Both the position numbers and the translations under genes were made by a program. Shown one piece after another: positions 45,541 to 53,836 of a stretch of 64,000 nt of DNA. The stretch is taken from NCBI RefSeq assembly GCF_005848555.1, contig NZ_CP040518.1, forward strand, positions 496,001-560,000. Reading direction: 5' to 3'. Position 1 is the first letter of the stretch. Every line of letters starts with the position of its first letter. The notes below the pieces were generated by a model. That model ran no database searches, was not told where the DNA came from, and was given only the letters and a program-made list of their open reading frames with translations. The DNA comes from Blautia sp. SC05B48. Its GTDB lineage: Bacteria; Bacillota; Clostridia; Lachnospirales; Lachnospiraceae.

Positions 45541-46671
45541 TTAAACTAATTTATTCACCACACCATTCAACAATAATTTTTCTAATTTTTTTGCTTCAGT
45601 ATGAATTTCGTATCCTCGCATTGTAAAATTATCCACTATCTCCTTTTGGGACACTCGGTTTATATTTGCTTTGATATTTAAAATTTCTTCTGCCCAAGAC
45701 TCCGCTGAATTTTCCAAATTCCAAAATATAAATGATGGATTAATTTTAACTTCTTTAGGAATTACGCTGTCAGATGCTAACATAGGTACTCCATTTGCCT
45801 GAGCTTCCATCGCAGCCACGCTGAGTCCTTCAAATTTAGATGGAAATAAAAACAGATCGAATGTACTCAACCATCCACATATGTCTTTCTGAATTCCGGC
45901 CATATATACATACTTATTTAGTTTCTTTTTATCAATCTCTTTTTCGAGCTTTGTCCTGTCTTCTCCATCACCTATTAAAATCAATCTTACTTTTGGTTCT
46001 TTTTTTATAAGTTTTTCAAATATGTCTAAAATAAACATTTGATTTTTTTGGAAATGTAACCTTCCTATATTTCCTATGACATAATTTTCTTCCCACTTCA
46101 AATCTCGCCGCAATTTTTTTCGCTTCACATCATCAAAACAATATTTTTCTACGTCTATTGCATTACTGATAATAATAGATTTTTTTATTATTGAAGAATC
46201 ATAAAACCATTCCGAAGCTTCTTTTGAGCAGCTCCAAAAATCCGTTGCGTAATAAGCAATTCTTTTTTTATTATATTGATGTAAAATTCCTCTTAATCTA
46301 CTATCCATATTTTGAGAATTATGGCTATGTATAATTCTTCTTTTTACCCCATATTTTTTTGCCATTTTTAAATAATCAATATTGGCAAGACTACACACAT
46401 TCACCCATATTGCATCATACTTAGCGGCATTATTTTTAAAAAAATCATTTAATTCTTTTTTGTATTTTTTATAATTCTTACTTCTCGCAGGAAAATGAAA
46501 TGTTTGTGATCCATTGGAAATAATTTCATCTTCGAAAGCGATTTTATTATATGAATTACATAAAAAATCAAAATGGAAGGTATTCTTGTCCATGTAATGA
46601 TAGTAATTCATAATAACACTCTCTACCCCACCTGGATTTTCTGTCATACCAAAAACTAATATTTTATACAT
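45541..46671 (-). CDS. GT4-family glycosyltransferase
   Basis: 376 residues from the ATG at 46671, which has GAGGAAA upstream; the longer frame begins at a GTG. The C-terminal half has NIGRLHFQKNQ and LFPSKFEGLSVAAMEAQ, the E-x7-E region of GT4 retaining enzymes. Predicted to add one sugar of the repeat unit on the cytoplasmic face. Confidence 0.88.
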   Translation of the reverse strand: MYKILVFGMTENPGGVESVIMNYYHYMDKNTFHFDFLCNSYNKIAFEDEIISNGSQTFHFPARSKNYKKYKKELNDFFKNNAAKYDAIWVNVCSLANIDYLKMAKKYGVKRRIIHSHNSQNMDSRLRGILHQYNKKRIAYYATDFWSCSKEASEWFYDSSIIKKSIIISNAIDVEKYCFDDVKRKKLRRDLKWEENYVIGNIGRLHFQKNQMFILDIFEKLIKKEPKVRLILIGDGEDRTKLEKEIDKKKLNKYVYMAGIQKDICGWLSTFDLFLFPSKFEGLSVAAMEAQANGVPMLASDSVIPKEVKINPSFIFWNLENSAESWAEEILNIKANINRVSQKEIVDNFTMRGYEIHTEAKKLEKLLLNGVVNKLV

Positions 46672-46702
46672 AGGTTTCCTCACAATTTAATGTTTCACTA
46701 TT

Positions 46703-47737
46703 TTAATTTCTACTTTTTTCGTAAATATAATTTTGATATGCCCGCACAATATATATAATACTTGCAATATGAACCAATTTATATTTCATAAAAAAAACAG
46801 GCAATGTTCTCACTGAAAAATTATTCTTTATATGGAACTTTTTTATCGCATCTTTGAATACAGGTGTATTTATAATTTTTTTTGTATGCTCTATTTTTTT
46901 TACATAATTTTCTTTATTATTAACGCAAAATATACCTCTAACACAGGCTATATTTAAATGCATCAAAATATAATCATTAAATGCCAATTGTACATTTTCA
47001 TGTTGTTTTTCAATATACTTACTCGTTATATTCATAGCTTCAATGTATTGAAGCACTTTTTTATCTGCGTTACTTCTCATCGTAGACTCATTGTCTATAG
47101 AATAATGGTAAAATATCGTATCACTTATGCTGATTCTGGAACAATGCATTAAATAATGTAATGTAAAATCACTATCCTCTGAAAGCTGCATTTTTGTATT
47201 AAAGCCAATTCTATTTTCATAAATAATGCTTTTCCTAAAAATCTTTCCCCAAACCTGCATAAATTTTGTCGGATTTGCGATCATTTCCAACTTCATGTTT
47301 TCTGCGGAGTCATTAAAATAATATGTTTTCTCTTCTTTGTTGTTTATATAATTTGCTCTATTACCAATCTCGTAACTATATACATATAAATCCGCTTTAG
47401 CATTTAATATATCTTCGTAAATATATTTTTTGCTTTTAGATACTATATAATCATCTGCATCGACAAAGACAATCCATTCTCCTCCGGCGTTTTTCAATCC
47501 TTCATTTCTAGCTATTGACACTCCTTTTTTCGAATGAATTAGTTTAACATTCTCTCCATATTTTTGAATTAATTTTAATGCAACGCTATTGGTGTAATCA
47601 GTTGATCCATTTTCAACAATCAATATTTCACATTTCTCCATGTTACAAGTATGTGTAATACTTTCCACAGCTCTTTCTAATGTATCAGCCGCATTATATG
47701 CTGGAATAATATATGACATTAGTATTTTTTCATTCAT
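46703..47737 (-). CDS. GT2-family glycosyltransferase
   Basis: 344 residues. The N-terminal GT-A domain has SYIIPAYNAADTLERAVES, ILIVENGSTD and VFVDADDY (the DXD metal site). The C-terminal third is helical and lacks clear membrane segments. It likely adds a sugar to the growing repeat unit. Confidence 0.9.
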   Translation of the reverse strand: MNEKILMSYIIPAYNAADTLERAVESITHTCNMEKCEILIVENGSTDYTNSVALKLIQKYGENVKLIHSKKGVSIARNEGLKNAGGEWIVFVDADDYIVSKSKKYIYEDILNAKADLYVYSYEIGNRANYINNKEEKTYYFNDSAENMKLEMIANPTKFMQVWGKIFRKSIIYENRIGFNTKMQLSEDSDFTLHYLMHCSRISISDTIFYHYSIDNESTMRSNADKKVLQYIEAMNITSKYIEKQHENVQLAFNDYILMHLNIACVRGIFCVNNKENYVKKIEHTKKIINTPVFKDAIKKFHIKNNFSVRTLPVFFMKYKLVHIASIIYIVRAYQNYIYEKSRN

Positions 47738-47748
47738 AATTCTCTTAT

Positions 47749-48573
47749 TTAAAAGCTCCCCTCATATCTTTTCCCACCAAACTTAGCTTTTAAAAACGCT
47801 GTACTCTTTTTCCACCAATTAATCTTTTCCATATGCTGGTAAGGTAACTCTTTAATCTCATTTTTCTTAATTTTCCCCAGTTTAATCTCACCATCAAGCC
47901 ACACATTAAATATTATCTCGCTTACTCTTCCATAAAATCGCCCCTGGAATGCTGATAATTCCTGTGGATCGATGCGTTTTTCTAACTCGAAGAGAATATC
48001 AAATAACCATTCACAATAATCATTCAGATATCGTTTTTGCATGATCATCATATTGAACATATAACCATAAGTGTGTTTTACAACTTCATCATAGCTTTTC
48101 AGATAGTCGGGATATTTTTCAGCGATTATCTCTCTGGTGATATCTAATTGAGTTGCATAATGTGTATGTTCATAATGGGAATATAAGGTTTCAATATAAT
48201 ACTTTCTTTTTTTAGGTACAAAGATTTTATATTTTCCAAGCATTGGGCACAGCTCATTATACGTAAGAACACCTTCAAATGGTGTCTTGGTTTTCTTTCC
48301 AAAATGGCGTCTGTAATGTGCCAATCCTGTATAATCCGTGTCTAGATTTTTCCACGCCCAATATAAGCCTGTAAGCTCACAATACGCAGCGTTTTTGTTT
48401 GAAATGTTTTCTCCTGTATTATCTTTTTGATACCCTAAATCCAGCGGATTTCCATTTTGATCTGTTTTCCCCTCTGCGCCAACATGCAGTGGAAGATACA
48501 TTGCATCTTGAGGCATTTCATATTTTTTATGTGTTGCTACTATAATTTTTACTGTAGGCGTATTCTTCGTCAT
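47749..48573 (-). CDS. DUF4422 putative glycosyltransferase
   Basis: 274 residues. KIIVATHKKYEMP near the N terminus and CELTGLYWAWKN followed by GLAHYRRHF are hallmarks of the DUF4422 family, found in capsule loci and predicted to be glycosyltransferases. AAGGAAA lies upstream of the ATG. It is the first polysaccharide gene and follows the RNA-like region after the TnpB-like gene. Confidence 0.83.
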   Translation of the reverse strand: MTKNTPTVKIIVATHKKYEMPQDAMYLPLHVGAEGKTDQNGNPLDLGYQKDNTGENISNKNAAYCELTGLYWAWKNLDTDYTGLAHYRRHFGKKTKTPFEGVLTYNELCPMLGKYKIFVPKKRKYYIETLYSHYEHTHYATQLDITREIIAEKYPDYLKSYDEVVKHTYGYMFNMMIMQKRYLNDYCEWLFDILFELEKRIDPQELSAFQGRFYGRVSEIIFNVWLDGEIKLGKIKKNEIKELPYQHMEKINWWKKSTAFLKAKFGGKRYEGSF

Positions 48574-48629
48574 TTCAATATTTCCTTACATGCTTTCTCT
48601 CTTTTTCTATTCATCCTCCATATGCAAGT

Positions 48630-48880
48630 TTTTATTTTTCATAACTTCGAATACACTCCCCAACTCAAAAGCCGGTACATTCTTCGCCGTGCCCGCACCT
48701 TGTTCAGGTACACACACGACAGGCGGTATTCAACCCGACGGTGTTTATCACTGATATACACCGTGTTTTGCTTTCGCTTTCTTTTTGTCAGCACGGCAAA
48801 GCCGATGCACTGACCTTATGACATCTGTTTTCTGACATGCCATAAGGTCAATCCACCTGCTTGCTTTTCATACTGATATT
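48630..48880 (-). ncRNA. Candidate structured RNA downstream of the TnpB-like gene (omega-RNA-like)
   Basis: The 333 bases between the TnpB-like stop and the DUF4422 gene encode no protein of note but hold consecutive hairpins. These are 48812-48849 (GACCTTATG arms), 48787-48814 (GTCAG arms with inner CGGC/GCCG), 48738-48764 (ACGGTGT arms), and a GC-rich stretch at 48660-48712. TnpB guide RNAs are encoded at exactly this place, at and beyond the 3' end of tnpB on the same strand. The alternative is a leader or attenuator of the polysaccharide genes. Boundaries and any guide segment are uncertain. Confidence 0.5.
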
Positions 48881-48906
48881 CTGTTCTGTTTCCTTTGTTC
48901 TTCCCT

Positions 48907-50142
48907 TCATGCTCTGCGTCCAAACTGTGTCAGGCACTTTTTCCCGAGATTTCTCACAGCATTCAGATACCGGTTCGTCTGATGTCCGTTGGCACAGCAG
49001 CATAGTTCTGTTTTGGTGTCGGTCCGAATGATTTCTGCACCGCACTTTGCACAGATTTTGCTGATGCCGGTGGCGTGGACTTCGATAACGATGATTCCGT
49101 TTTTCCAGGCTTTGTAGTCCAGGTACTGGCGGATCCTGGTGCTTAGGTGGAGCGGGCCCCAGTTTCCTGAGCCTTTCATTACGTTTCTGGAATATTCCTG
49201 GTTATAACGTGGAAGTACGATCACGGAAACGTCCTGCTCTACGGCAAAACGGAGGATCTGGCTTGTGACCTGGTGTCCATAGTGTTCAGAAAGATGTTTC
49301 AGATGCATCCAATATTTCTGATCAACTCTGCCTGTCTGTCTGCCTCCGGTTGCTTCCTGGGACTTCTGGATCTTTTCCAGAAGCTTTCTGCAATGGTGGC
49401 TGTATTCCTTTCCGCCTTTCCAGAACTTCACTGCGATTTCCTGACCGTTTCCATCCAGAACAACGCCTGCTGCAAAGGCATCACTGTTTGTAAACTGAAT
49501 ACAGAGTATCCTGCATCCTGCCTGCATCCTCTGACGTACTGTTGCTGTATTTTCATTGTTCTGACGTACTGGAACATGCAGCATGTCATATTTGTATTCA
49601 AAAACTACGGATGGTGACATGAGTCTGGCGTTTTCCGGAAAGTCTCTGCCTGACAGCCGGCAATGCATCCAGGTCCATGTGTCTCCTGTCCAAACACGCA
49701 ATGTGATCTCTTTAGCGGAAAAATCCTGATACATTCCTTTGTAATAGGTAACTGCTGCATTTAGTTTCTCTGCTCTGCCGATTTTCTCATCCTGGGTAAA
49801 ACGGCTGAGATAACTTTTGGCTGAAGCAATTCCCTCATTGGCTGCTGCTCTTCGAAAATACAGCGGAACCTTTTGCCAGGGGAGGGGATCTGATGGTATG
49901 CGTCCGCCTCGTCCCGGAATGCTCATGATCTCCAGCTCGCGTAAAGTCTGCTGGCTTCCCAGTTCCCAGAGTTCCGTATGATCCAGAAGCAGGTTGTAAT
50001 AAAATTCAGCGATCCGGTTATAAAATTCCTGCGTGGTCCGCAGCCATTCCGGATGTCTGCACCAGAGATGCAGTCGCCAGGTTGTGATGCTGTAGCCGCT
50101 TTTTCCGGTGTTTTCTTTTTTGCCAGTTTCCGGTTCTTTCAT
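48907..50142 (-). CDS. TnpB-like protein with all RuvC catalytic acids replaced
   Basis: 411 residues from the ATG at 50142 (ACGGAGAACC site); an upstream in-frame ATG is less likely. The fold order of TnpB is seen: N-terminal helical region, RuvC-I strand ILCIQFTNSDAFAAGVVLDG, RuvC-II strand VIVLPRYN, the zinc ribbon CAKCG ... CANGH, then TNRYLNAVRNLG. The normal Asp of RuvC-I is Q206, the Glu of RuvC-II is P311, and the Asp residues of the DRDxNAA motif are N390 and Y392. The protein therefore should not cut DNA but could still bind RNA and DNA. It heads the polysaccharide operon behind an invertible promoter. No TnpA gene is present. Confidence 0.8.
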   Translation of the reverse strand: MKEPETGKKENTGKSGYSITTWRLHLWCRHPEWLRTTQEFYNRIAEFYYNLLLDHTELWELGSQQTLRELEIMSIPGRGGRIPSDPLPWQKVPLYFRRAAANEGIASAKSYLSRFTQDEKIGRAEKLNAAVTYYKGMYQDFSAKEITLRVWTGDTWTWMHCRLSGRDFPENARLMSPSVVFEYKYDMLHVPVRQNNENTATVRQRMQAGCRILCIQFTNSDAFAAGVVLDGNGQEIAVKFWKGGKEYSHHCRKLLEKIQKSQEATGGRQTGRVDQKYWMHLKHLSEHYGHQVTSQILRFAVEQDVSVIVLPRYNQEYSRNVMKGSGNWGPLHLSTRIRQYLDYKAWKNGIIVIEVHATGISKICAKCGAEIIRTDTKTELCCCANGHQTNRYLNAVRNLGKKCLTQFGRRA

Positions 50143-50173
50143 TTTGGTTCTCCGTTTTTTGTAAAGAAAAATC

Positions 50174-50179
50174 ATTATA
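50174..50179 (-). promoter_or_regulatory. Weak -10-like box between the inverted repeat and the TnpB-like gene
   Basis: TATAAT on the minus strand about 32 bases before the gene start, outside the invertible segment. No acceptable -35 lies 16-18 bases upstream. It could give low constant expression in the OFF orientation. Confidence 0.25.
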
Positions 50180-50204
50180 ATATAACTTATCTAAATTATT
50201 ATTT

Positions 50205-50235
50205 CCTGTCGCTTATCATTTCCATAAGCGACAGG
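50205..50235. repeat. Left inverted recombination site
   Basis: Arms CCTGTCGCTTAT and ATAAGCGACAGG (perfect 12 bp) flank the 7-base asymmetric spacer CATTTCC. The inner 25 bases (50208-50232) are the exact reverse complement of the right site. Arm and spacer lengths fit a tyrosine-recombinase crossover site. Confidence 0.92.
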
Positions 50236-50275
50236 TGATTTTCTCTCAAATTGCATAGTTTTTGAATCTTAATCA

Positions 50276-50304
50276 ATGATAGCATTGCACCCTGTCGCTG
50301 TCAA
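50276..50304 (-). promoter_or_regulatory. Outward promoter inside the invertible segment
   Basis: The -35 TTGACA (50304-50299) and -10 TATCAT (50281-50276) are 17 bases apart on the minus strand, with TGC before the -10 (extended -10). The start point would be near 50269, so the transcript crosses the left site and reaches the TnpB-like gene after about 125 bases. Confidence 0.85.
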
Positions 50305-50422
50305 GATGCGAAAAATGCACCACTTTCGACCAAAAATGCAGTTTTTTTTCGGTTGATTTTTTTATATACGACAAATTTTCCTTTTTTTCGCTTATTAGTG
50401 GTCACAAAAATGGTCAGACTTT

Positions 50423-50431
50423 TGCTATAAT
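50423..50431 (+). promoter_or_regulatory. Recombinase promoter (extended -10)
   Basis: TGCTATAAT, a full extended -10 element, lies 23 bases before the recombinase ATG; AGGAGA follows at 50441. No strong -35 is visible. The promoter is inside the segment, so the recombinase would be expressed in either orientation. Confidence 0.7.
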
Positions 50432-50454
50432 AGTGCGAAAAGGAGACTACGATT

Positions 50455-51564
50455 ATGCCTAGAAAAGGGGAAAATATCAGAAAAAGGAAAGACGGAAGAT
50501 GGGAGGCGCGCTATGAAAAATGCCGTGACCAGAATGGACGGATCCAGTACGGATATCTGTATGGTCGTACATATGAAGCTGTAAAACAGAAAAAACTGGA
50601 CATCCTGTGTCAGAACAATCCTCGGAAATTTTGCGGAAAACGCTACGTATTTCGAAATCTCAGTGAAGAATGGATGCTTTCCATGCGTTATGCAGTGAAA
50701 CTTAGCACCTATGCATGCTATGAGACACTGCTCGATACACATATCCTTCCGGAATTTGGAGATACACCTCTGAAATATATCTCTTCTGCTTCTGTATACG
50801 CTTTCTCCGAAAAGCTGAAACGTCAGGGGCTTTCGCCACGTACGATCAAAAATCTTCTGATCCTGTTCCACAGTATTTTACGCTATGGTGAGAAGCAGGG
50901 TTATCTGAATCTTTCACAACTGGATTTTCGGTATCCAAAAATAAATACCAGTCCTTTCGAGCTTATTTCTTCTGAAAATCTTACAAAACTGATCACGACT
51001 CTCTCCGCTGAGGATTCTGAGTTTTCCATCGGCATCCTGTTATGCATTTACACAGGGATCCGTGTTGGAGAGCTCAGCGGCATTCGCTGGGAAGATATTG
51101 ATTTTGATGAAAAACTGCTACATATAAGACGAACGATCTCACGAATAAAAAATCTTGATTATTCTGGTGCATCTGATGACGAACCCAAAACCGTTTTAAT
51201 GATAGGTCCTCCTAAATCAGTCTCATCCATCAGGGATATTCCAATCCCTGATTTTTTATTGAAAAAAATGGAACGGATTGCTGCTGAACCTGATTCATAC
51301 CTGCTGACGAGTACGAATCGTAAATGCATGGAACCCAGAAATATCCAGCGAAAATTCCAGCGGGTTCTTCAGCAATGCGAAATCCCCAGCATCAACATCC
51401 ATTCTCTCAGGCATGCATTTGCCACCCGATGTACAGAGATGGGATTTGACAGCAAGACACTTTCTGAAATTCTCGGGCATTCGTCCGTCAAGATCACCAT
51501 GGATATTTATGTGCACAGCAGTATAAAACAAAAGCAGAAGTGCATGGAAAAGTTAAGCTATTAG
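50455..51564 (+). CDS. Tyrosine recombinase (site-specific integrase family), probable invertase of the segment
   Basis: 369 residues. An N-terminal arm-binding-like domain (about 1-60), a SAM-like core-binding domain (about 65-155), and a catalytic domain with the full set of active residues: R in YTGIRVGEL, K in GPPKSVSSIRD, HSLRH (H-x-x-R), H in LGHSS, and the nucleophilic Y in MDIYVHSS. AGGAGA lies upstream of the ATG. It resembles phage-type integrases, but no phage genes are near. Its own gene lies between the inverted sites, so its natural reaction is likely inversion. Confidence 0.9.
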   Translation: MPRKGENIRKRKDGRWEARYEKCRDQNGRIQYGYLYGRTYEAVKQKKLDILCQNNPRKFCGKRYVFRNLSEEWMLSMRYAVKLSTYACYETLLDTHILPEFGDTPLKYISSASVYAFSEKLKRQGLSPRTIKNLLILFHSILRYGEKQGYLNLSQLDFRYPKINTSPFELISSENLTKLITTLSAEDSEFSIGILLCIYTGIRVGELSGIRWEDIDFDEKLLHIRRTISRIKNLDYSGASDDEPKTVLMIGPPKSVSSIRDIPIPDFLLKKMERIAAEPDSYLLTSTNRKCMEPRNIQRKFQRVLQQCEIPSINIHSLRHAFATRCTEMGFDSKTLSEILGHSSVKITMDIYVHSSIKQKQKCMEKLSY

Positions 51565-51588
51565 CAGTCAGAATTATGGTCAAAGCAA

Positions 51589-51622
51589 GGCCGGAAGTCC
51601 GCTTTTATACGGGTTTCCGGCC
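51589..51622 (+). terminator. Terminator after the recombinase gene
   Basis: Arms GGCCGGAA and TTCCGGCC with an 18-base loop, then TGTTT. It is inside the invertible segment next to the right site, so after inversion it would stand upstream of the TnpB-like gene. Confidence 0.75.
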
Positions 51623-51627
51623 TGTTT

Positions 51628-51652
51628 GTCGCTTATGGAAATGATAAGCGAC
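51628..51652. repeat. Right inverted recombination site
   Basis: Arms GTCGCTTAT and ATAAGCGAC (9 bp) with spacer GGAAATG. This is the exact reverse complement of the 25-base core of the left site. Confidence 0.92.
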
Positions 51653-51675
51653 TTTTTTCCCCTCAAAAAAACAAC

Positions 51676-51707
51676 ACGGCAGACATCCCTCCGGGGCTGT
51701 CTGCCGT
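51676..51707 (-). terminator. galE terminator
   Basis: ACGGCAGACA pairs with TGTCTGCCGT; a run of seven T follows on the minus strand. It shields the invertible segment from galE transcription and could also block an inverted promoter on the right side. Confidence 0.88.
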
Positions 51708-51745
51708 ATTTTATATCACTTTTATGTAATTAGGCTTTCTGTTCT

Positions 51746-52762
51746 TTAAGCCTCATATCCATTAGGGTTCTGGCTCTGCCATCTCCAGGAGTCTGCACAC
51801 ATCTCGCGGATTCCGTTCTCTGCCTTCCAGCCAAGCTCTTTCTCTGCTTTGGTTGCATCGGAGTAGCAGGTTGCGATGTCGCCTGGGCGGCGTGGTTTGA
51901 TCACATATGGAATCTTGACGCCGGTAGCTGCCTCAAAGTTCTTAACGATATCAAGAACACTATAGCCTTTTCCGGTTCCAAGGTTGTAGATGCTTAATCC
52001 GGAATTGTCTTCCAGCTTCTTAAGGGCTTTTACATGGCCTTTGGCAAGGTCTACTACGTGGATGTAGTCACGGACACCTGTTCCATCCGGTGTATCGTAA
52101 TCGTTTCCGAATACGCCAAGCTCTTTCAGCTTACCTACTGCTACCTGTGTGATATATGGCATCAGGTTGTTCGGGATACCATTTGGATTCTCACCGATGG
52201 TTCCGCTCTTATGAGCACCGATCGGGTTGAAGTAACGAAGAAGAACTACATTCCACTCCGGGTCTGCCTTCTGGATGTCTGTAAGGATCTGCTCCAGCAT
52301 GGATTTGGTCCAGCCATACGGGTTGGTACACTGTCCCTTCGGGCACTCCTCGGTGATCGGGATCATTGCCGGATCTCCGTATACGGTTGCTGAGGAAGAG
52401 AAAATAATATTTTTAACATTATGCTTTCTCATCACGTCTACAAGGGTAAGGGTTCCCGCGATATTGTTCTCATAATACTCCCACGGCTTGGCAACAGATT
52501 CACCAACTGCCTTCAGTCCTGCAAAATGAATACAGGAATCGATCTCTTCCTTGTCAAAAACCTCATTTAATGCATCGCGGTCCAGGATATCTGCTTTATA
52601 GAATTTCACCGTTTTGCCTGTGATCTTGGATACTCTGTCCAGAGCCTTCTCACTGGAATTGCATAAATTGTCAACTACTACAACATCATATCCTGCGTTC
52701 TGCAGCTCTACAACGGTATGACTTCCAATGTATCCTGCTCCGCCTGTTACTAAAATTGCCAT
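51746..52762 (-). CDS. galE: UDP-glucose 4-epimerase
   Basis: 338 residues. [11 protein letters not shown] at the N terminus, SSSATVYGD and the [10 protein letters not shown] catalytic Tyr-Lys pair (Y149-K153 region), and GDIATCYSD near the C terminus are standard GalE. It supplies UDP-galactose, the substrate of both Glf enzymes, so it serves the polysaccharide pathway as well as galactose use. Base composition is chromosome-like. Confidence 0.96.
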   Translation of the reverse strand: MAILVTGGAGYIGSHTVVELQNAGYDVVVVDNLCNSSEKALDRVSKITGKTVKFYKADILDRDALNEVFDKEEIDSCIHFAGLKAVGESVAKPWEYYENNIAGTLTLVDVMRKHNVKNIIFSSSATVYGDPAMIPITEECPKGQCTNPYGWTKSMLEQILTDIQKADPEWNVVLLRYFNPIGAHKSGTIGENPNGIPNNLMPYITQVAVGKLKELGVFGNDYDTPDGTGVRDYIHVVDLAKGHVKALKKLEDNSGLSIYNLGTGKGYSVLDIVKNFEAATGVKIPYVIKPRRPGDIATCYSDATKAEKELGWKAENGIREMCADSWRWQSQNPNGYEA

Positions 52763-52854
52763 AGTTTTTCTCCTCCTCTATTGGATCTAACTGTTCCTGT
52801 TTATTTTAGCACTGTTCCTTTGTTTCCACAATAGCCGAAAACCAGGTTTACTAC

Positions 52855-53778
52855 TTAATCCCAGAGTCCCTGCGGATAAAGTCCCTGATCCTTCAGATTC
52901 TGGATCGCAGCTACCACTACCGGTTTGTCCTCTTTATAGGTCACTCCGTACCATTTATCCTGTGTGGTAAGGACTTTGACTGCTGCCTTTTTTTCCTGAA
53001 GGAGCTCGTCAACTACAAACGGAAGAAAATATTCGCATTTCAGAGGATTTTCCGGGATGCTCTTTTCAAGGAATACCGGGAAGCGTTTTACCAGCTCTTT
53101 CATAAATCCACCGGTGAATCCCCACATGTTCATGGATACCGGAGTCTCTCCCGGGAGACTTGTCCAGGTTTTTCCATCGTCCTCTGTGTAGGCTGCTCCG
53201 CCGTCACGTTTCTCAATATGTGTTCGCTCATTGATATCTGCAAGATATCCATTTTCATCTGTCTCACAGACACCTCTGGAAACGTAGCCGTTGTCTGTCA
53301 GGGTGTTCTCAAGACGGTAGCCTACCATCATATACTGGGCAGGTACGGTGTCCTCCTGGGTCTGGATCAGGAAATCATACGCCATCTTAAAGGCATGGGT
53401 TCCATAATAATCATCTGCATTGATCACCACAAACGGTCCGTCGATCTCTCCGGCACAGCTTAATACCGCATGTCCGGTTCCCCATGGCTTCACACGGCCT
53501 TCCGGAACCCGGAAGCCTTCCGGGATGTTGTTGAGATCCTGATGCACATAAACGATCTCCACCTTGTCACTTAAGCGGTCGCCGATGGCATCGCGGAAAT
53601 CCTGTTCATTCTCTTTTTTTATGATGAATATCACTTTCTTAAAGCCTGCACGTACGGCATCATAAATGGAAAAATCCATAATGATATGACCTTCCTGATC
53701 TACAGGATCGATCTGTTTCAGTCCGCCGTAGCGGCTTCCCATTCCTGCTGCCATTACTACCAGAACCGGCTCTTTCAT
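52855..53778 (-). CDS. Sugar-phosphate nucleotidyltransferase, copy 2
   Basis: 307 residues. AAGMGSRYGGLKQIDPV (nucleotide loop) and FVVINADDYYG (metal site) match the homologue at 35406. Probably makes an NDP-sugar such as UDP-glucose or UDP-galactose from the 1-phosphate. It is 92 bases upstream of galE and may be co-transcribed with it. Confidence 0.83.
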   Translation of the reverse strand: MKEPVLVVMAAGMGSRYGGLKQIDPVDQEGHIIMDFSIYDAVRAGFKKVIFIIKKENEQDFRDAIGDRLSDKVEIVYVHQDLNNIPEGFRVPEGRVKPWGTGHAVLSCAGEIDGPFVVINADDYYGTHAFKMAYDFLIQTQEDTVPAQYMMVGYRLENTLTDNGYVSRGVCETDENGYLADINERTHIEKRDGGAAYTEDDGKTWTSLPGETPVSMNMWGFTGGFMKELVKRFPVFLEKSIPENPLKCEYFLPFVVDELLQEKKAAVKVLTTQDKWYGVTYKEDKPVVVAAIQNLKDQGLYPQGLWD

Positions 53779-53836
53779 AATCTTGTTCCTCCTGATTTTT
53801 TAGAAATACAGGGATTTTTTCCCATACATAGTTTAA

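Larger units (their letters stand above)
50205..51652. mobile_element. Invertible DNA segment carrying its own recombinase
   Basis: Two lox-like sites in inverted orientation bound a 1.4-kb segment holding the recombinase gene, its promoter and terminator, and an outward promoter at the left end. Recombination between the sites would flip the segment and replace the promoter facing the TnpB-like gene and polysaccharide operon with a terminator. In the orientation shown the operon should be ON. Confidence 0.8.

Noticed and set aside
48907-50142. TnpB-like gene considered as an active transposon nuclease
   Set aside because: All three RuvC acidic positions are replaced and there is no TnpA gene, so active IS605-type function is unlikely.
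50455-51564. Recombinase considered as a prophage or integrative-element integrase
   Set aside because: No phage, conjugation or cargo genes and no tRNA attachment site are present; the only matching sites are the inverted pair around the gene itself.
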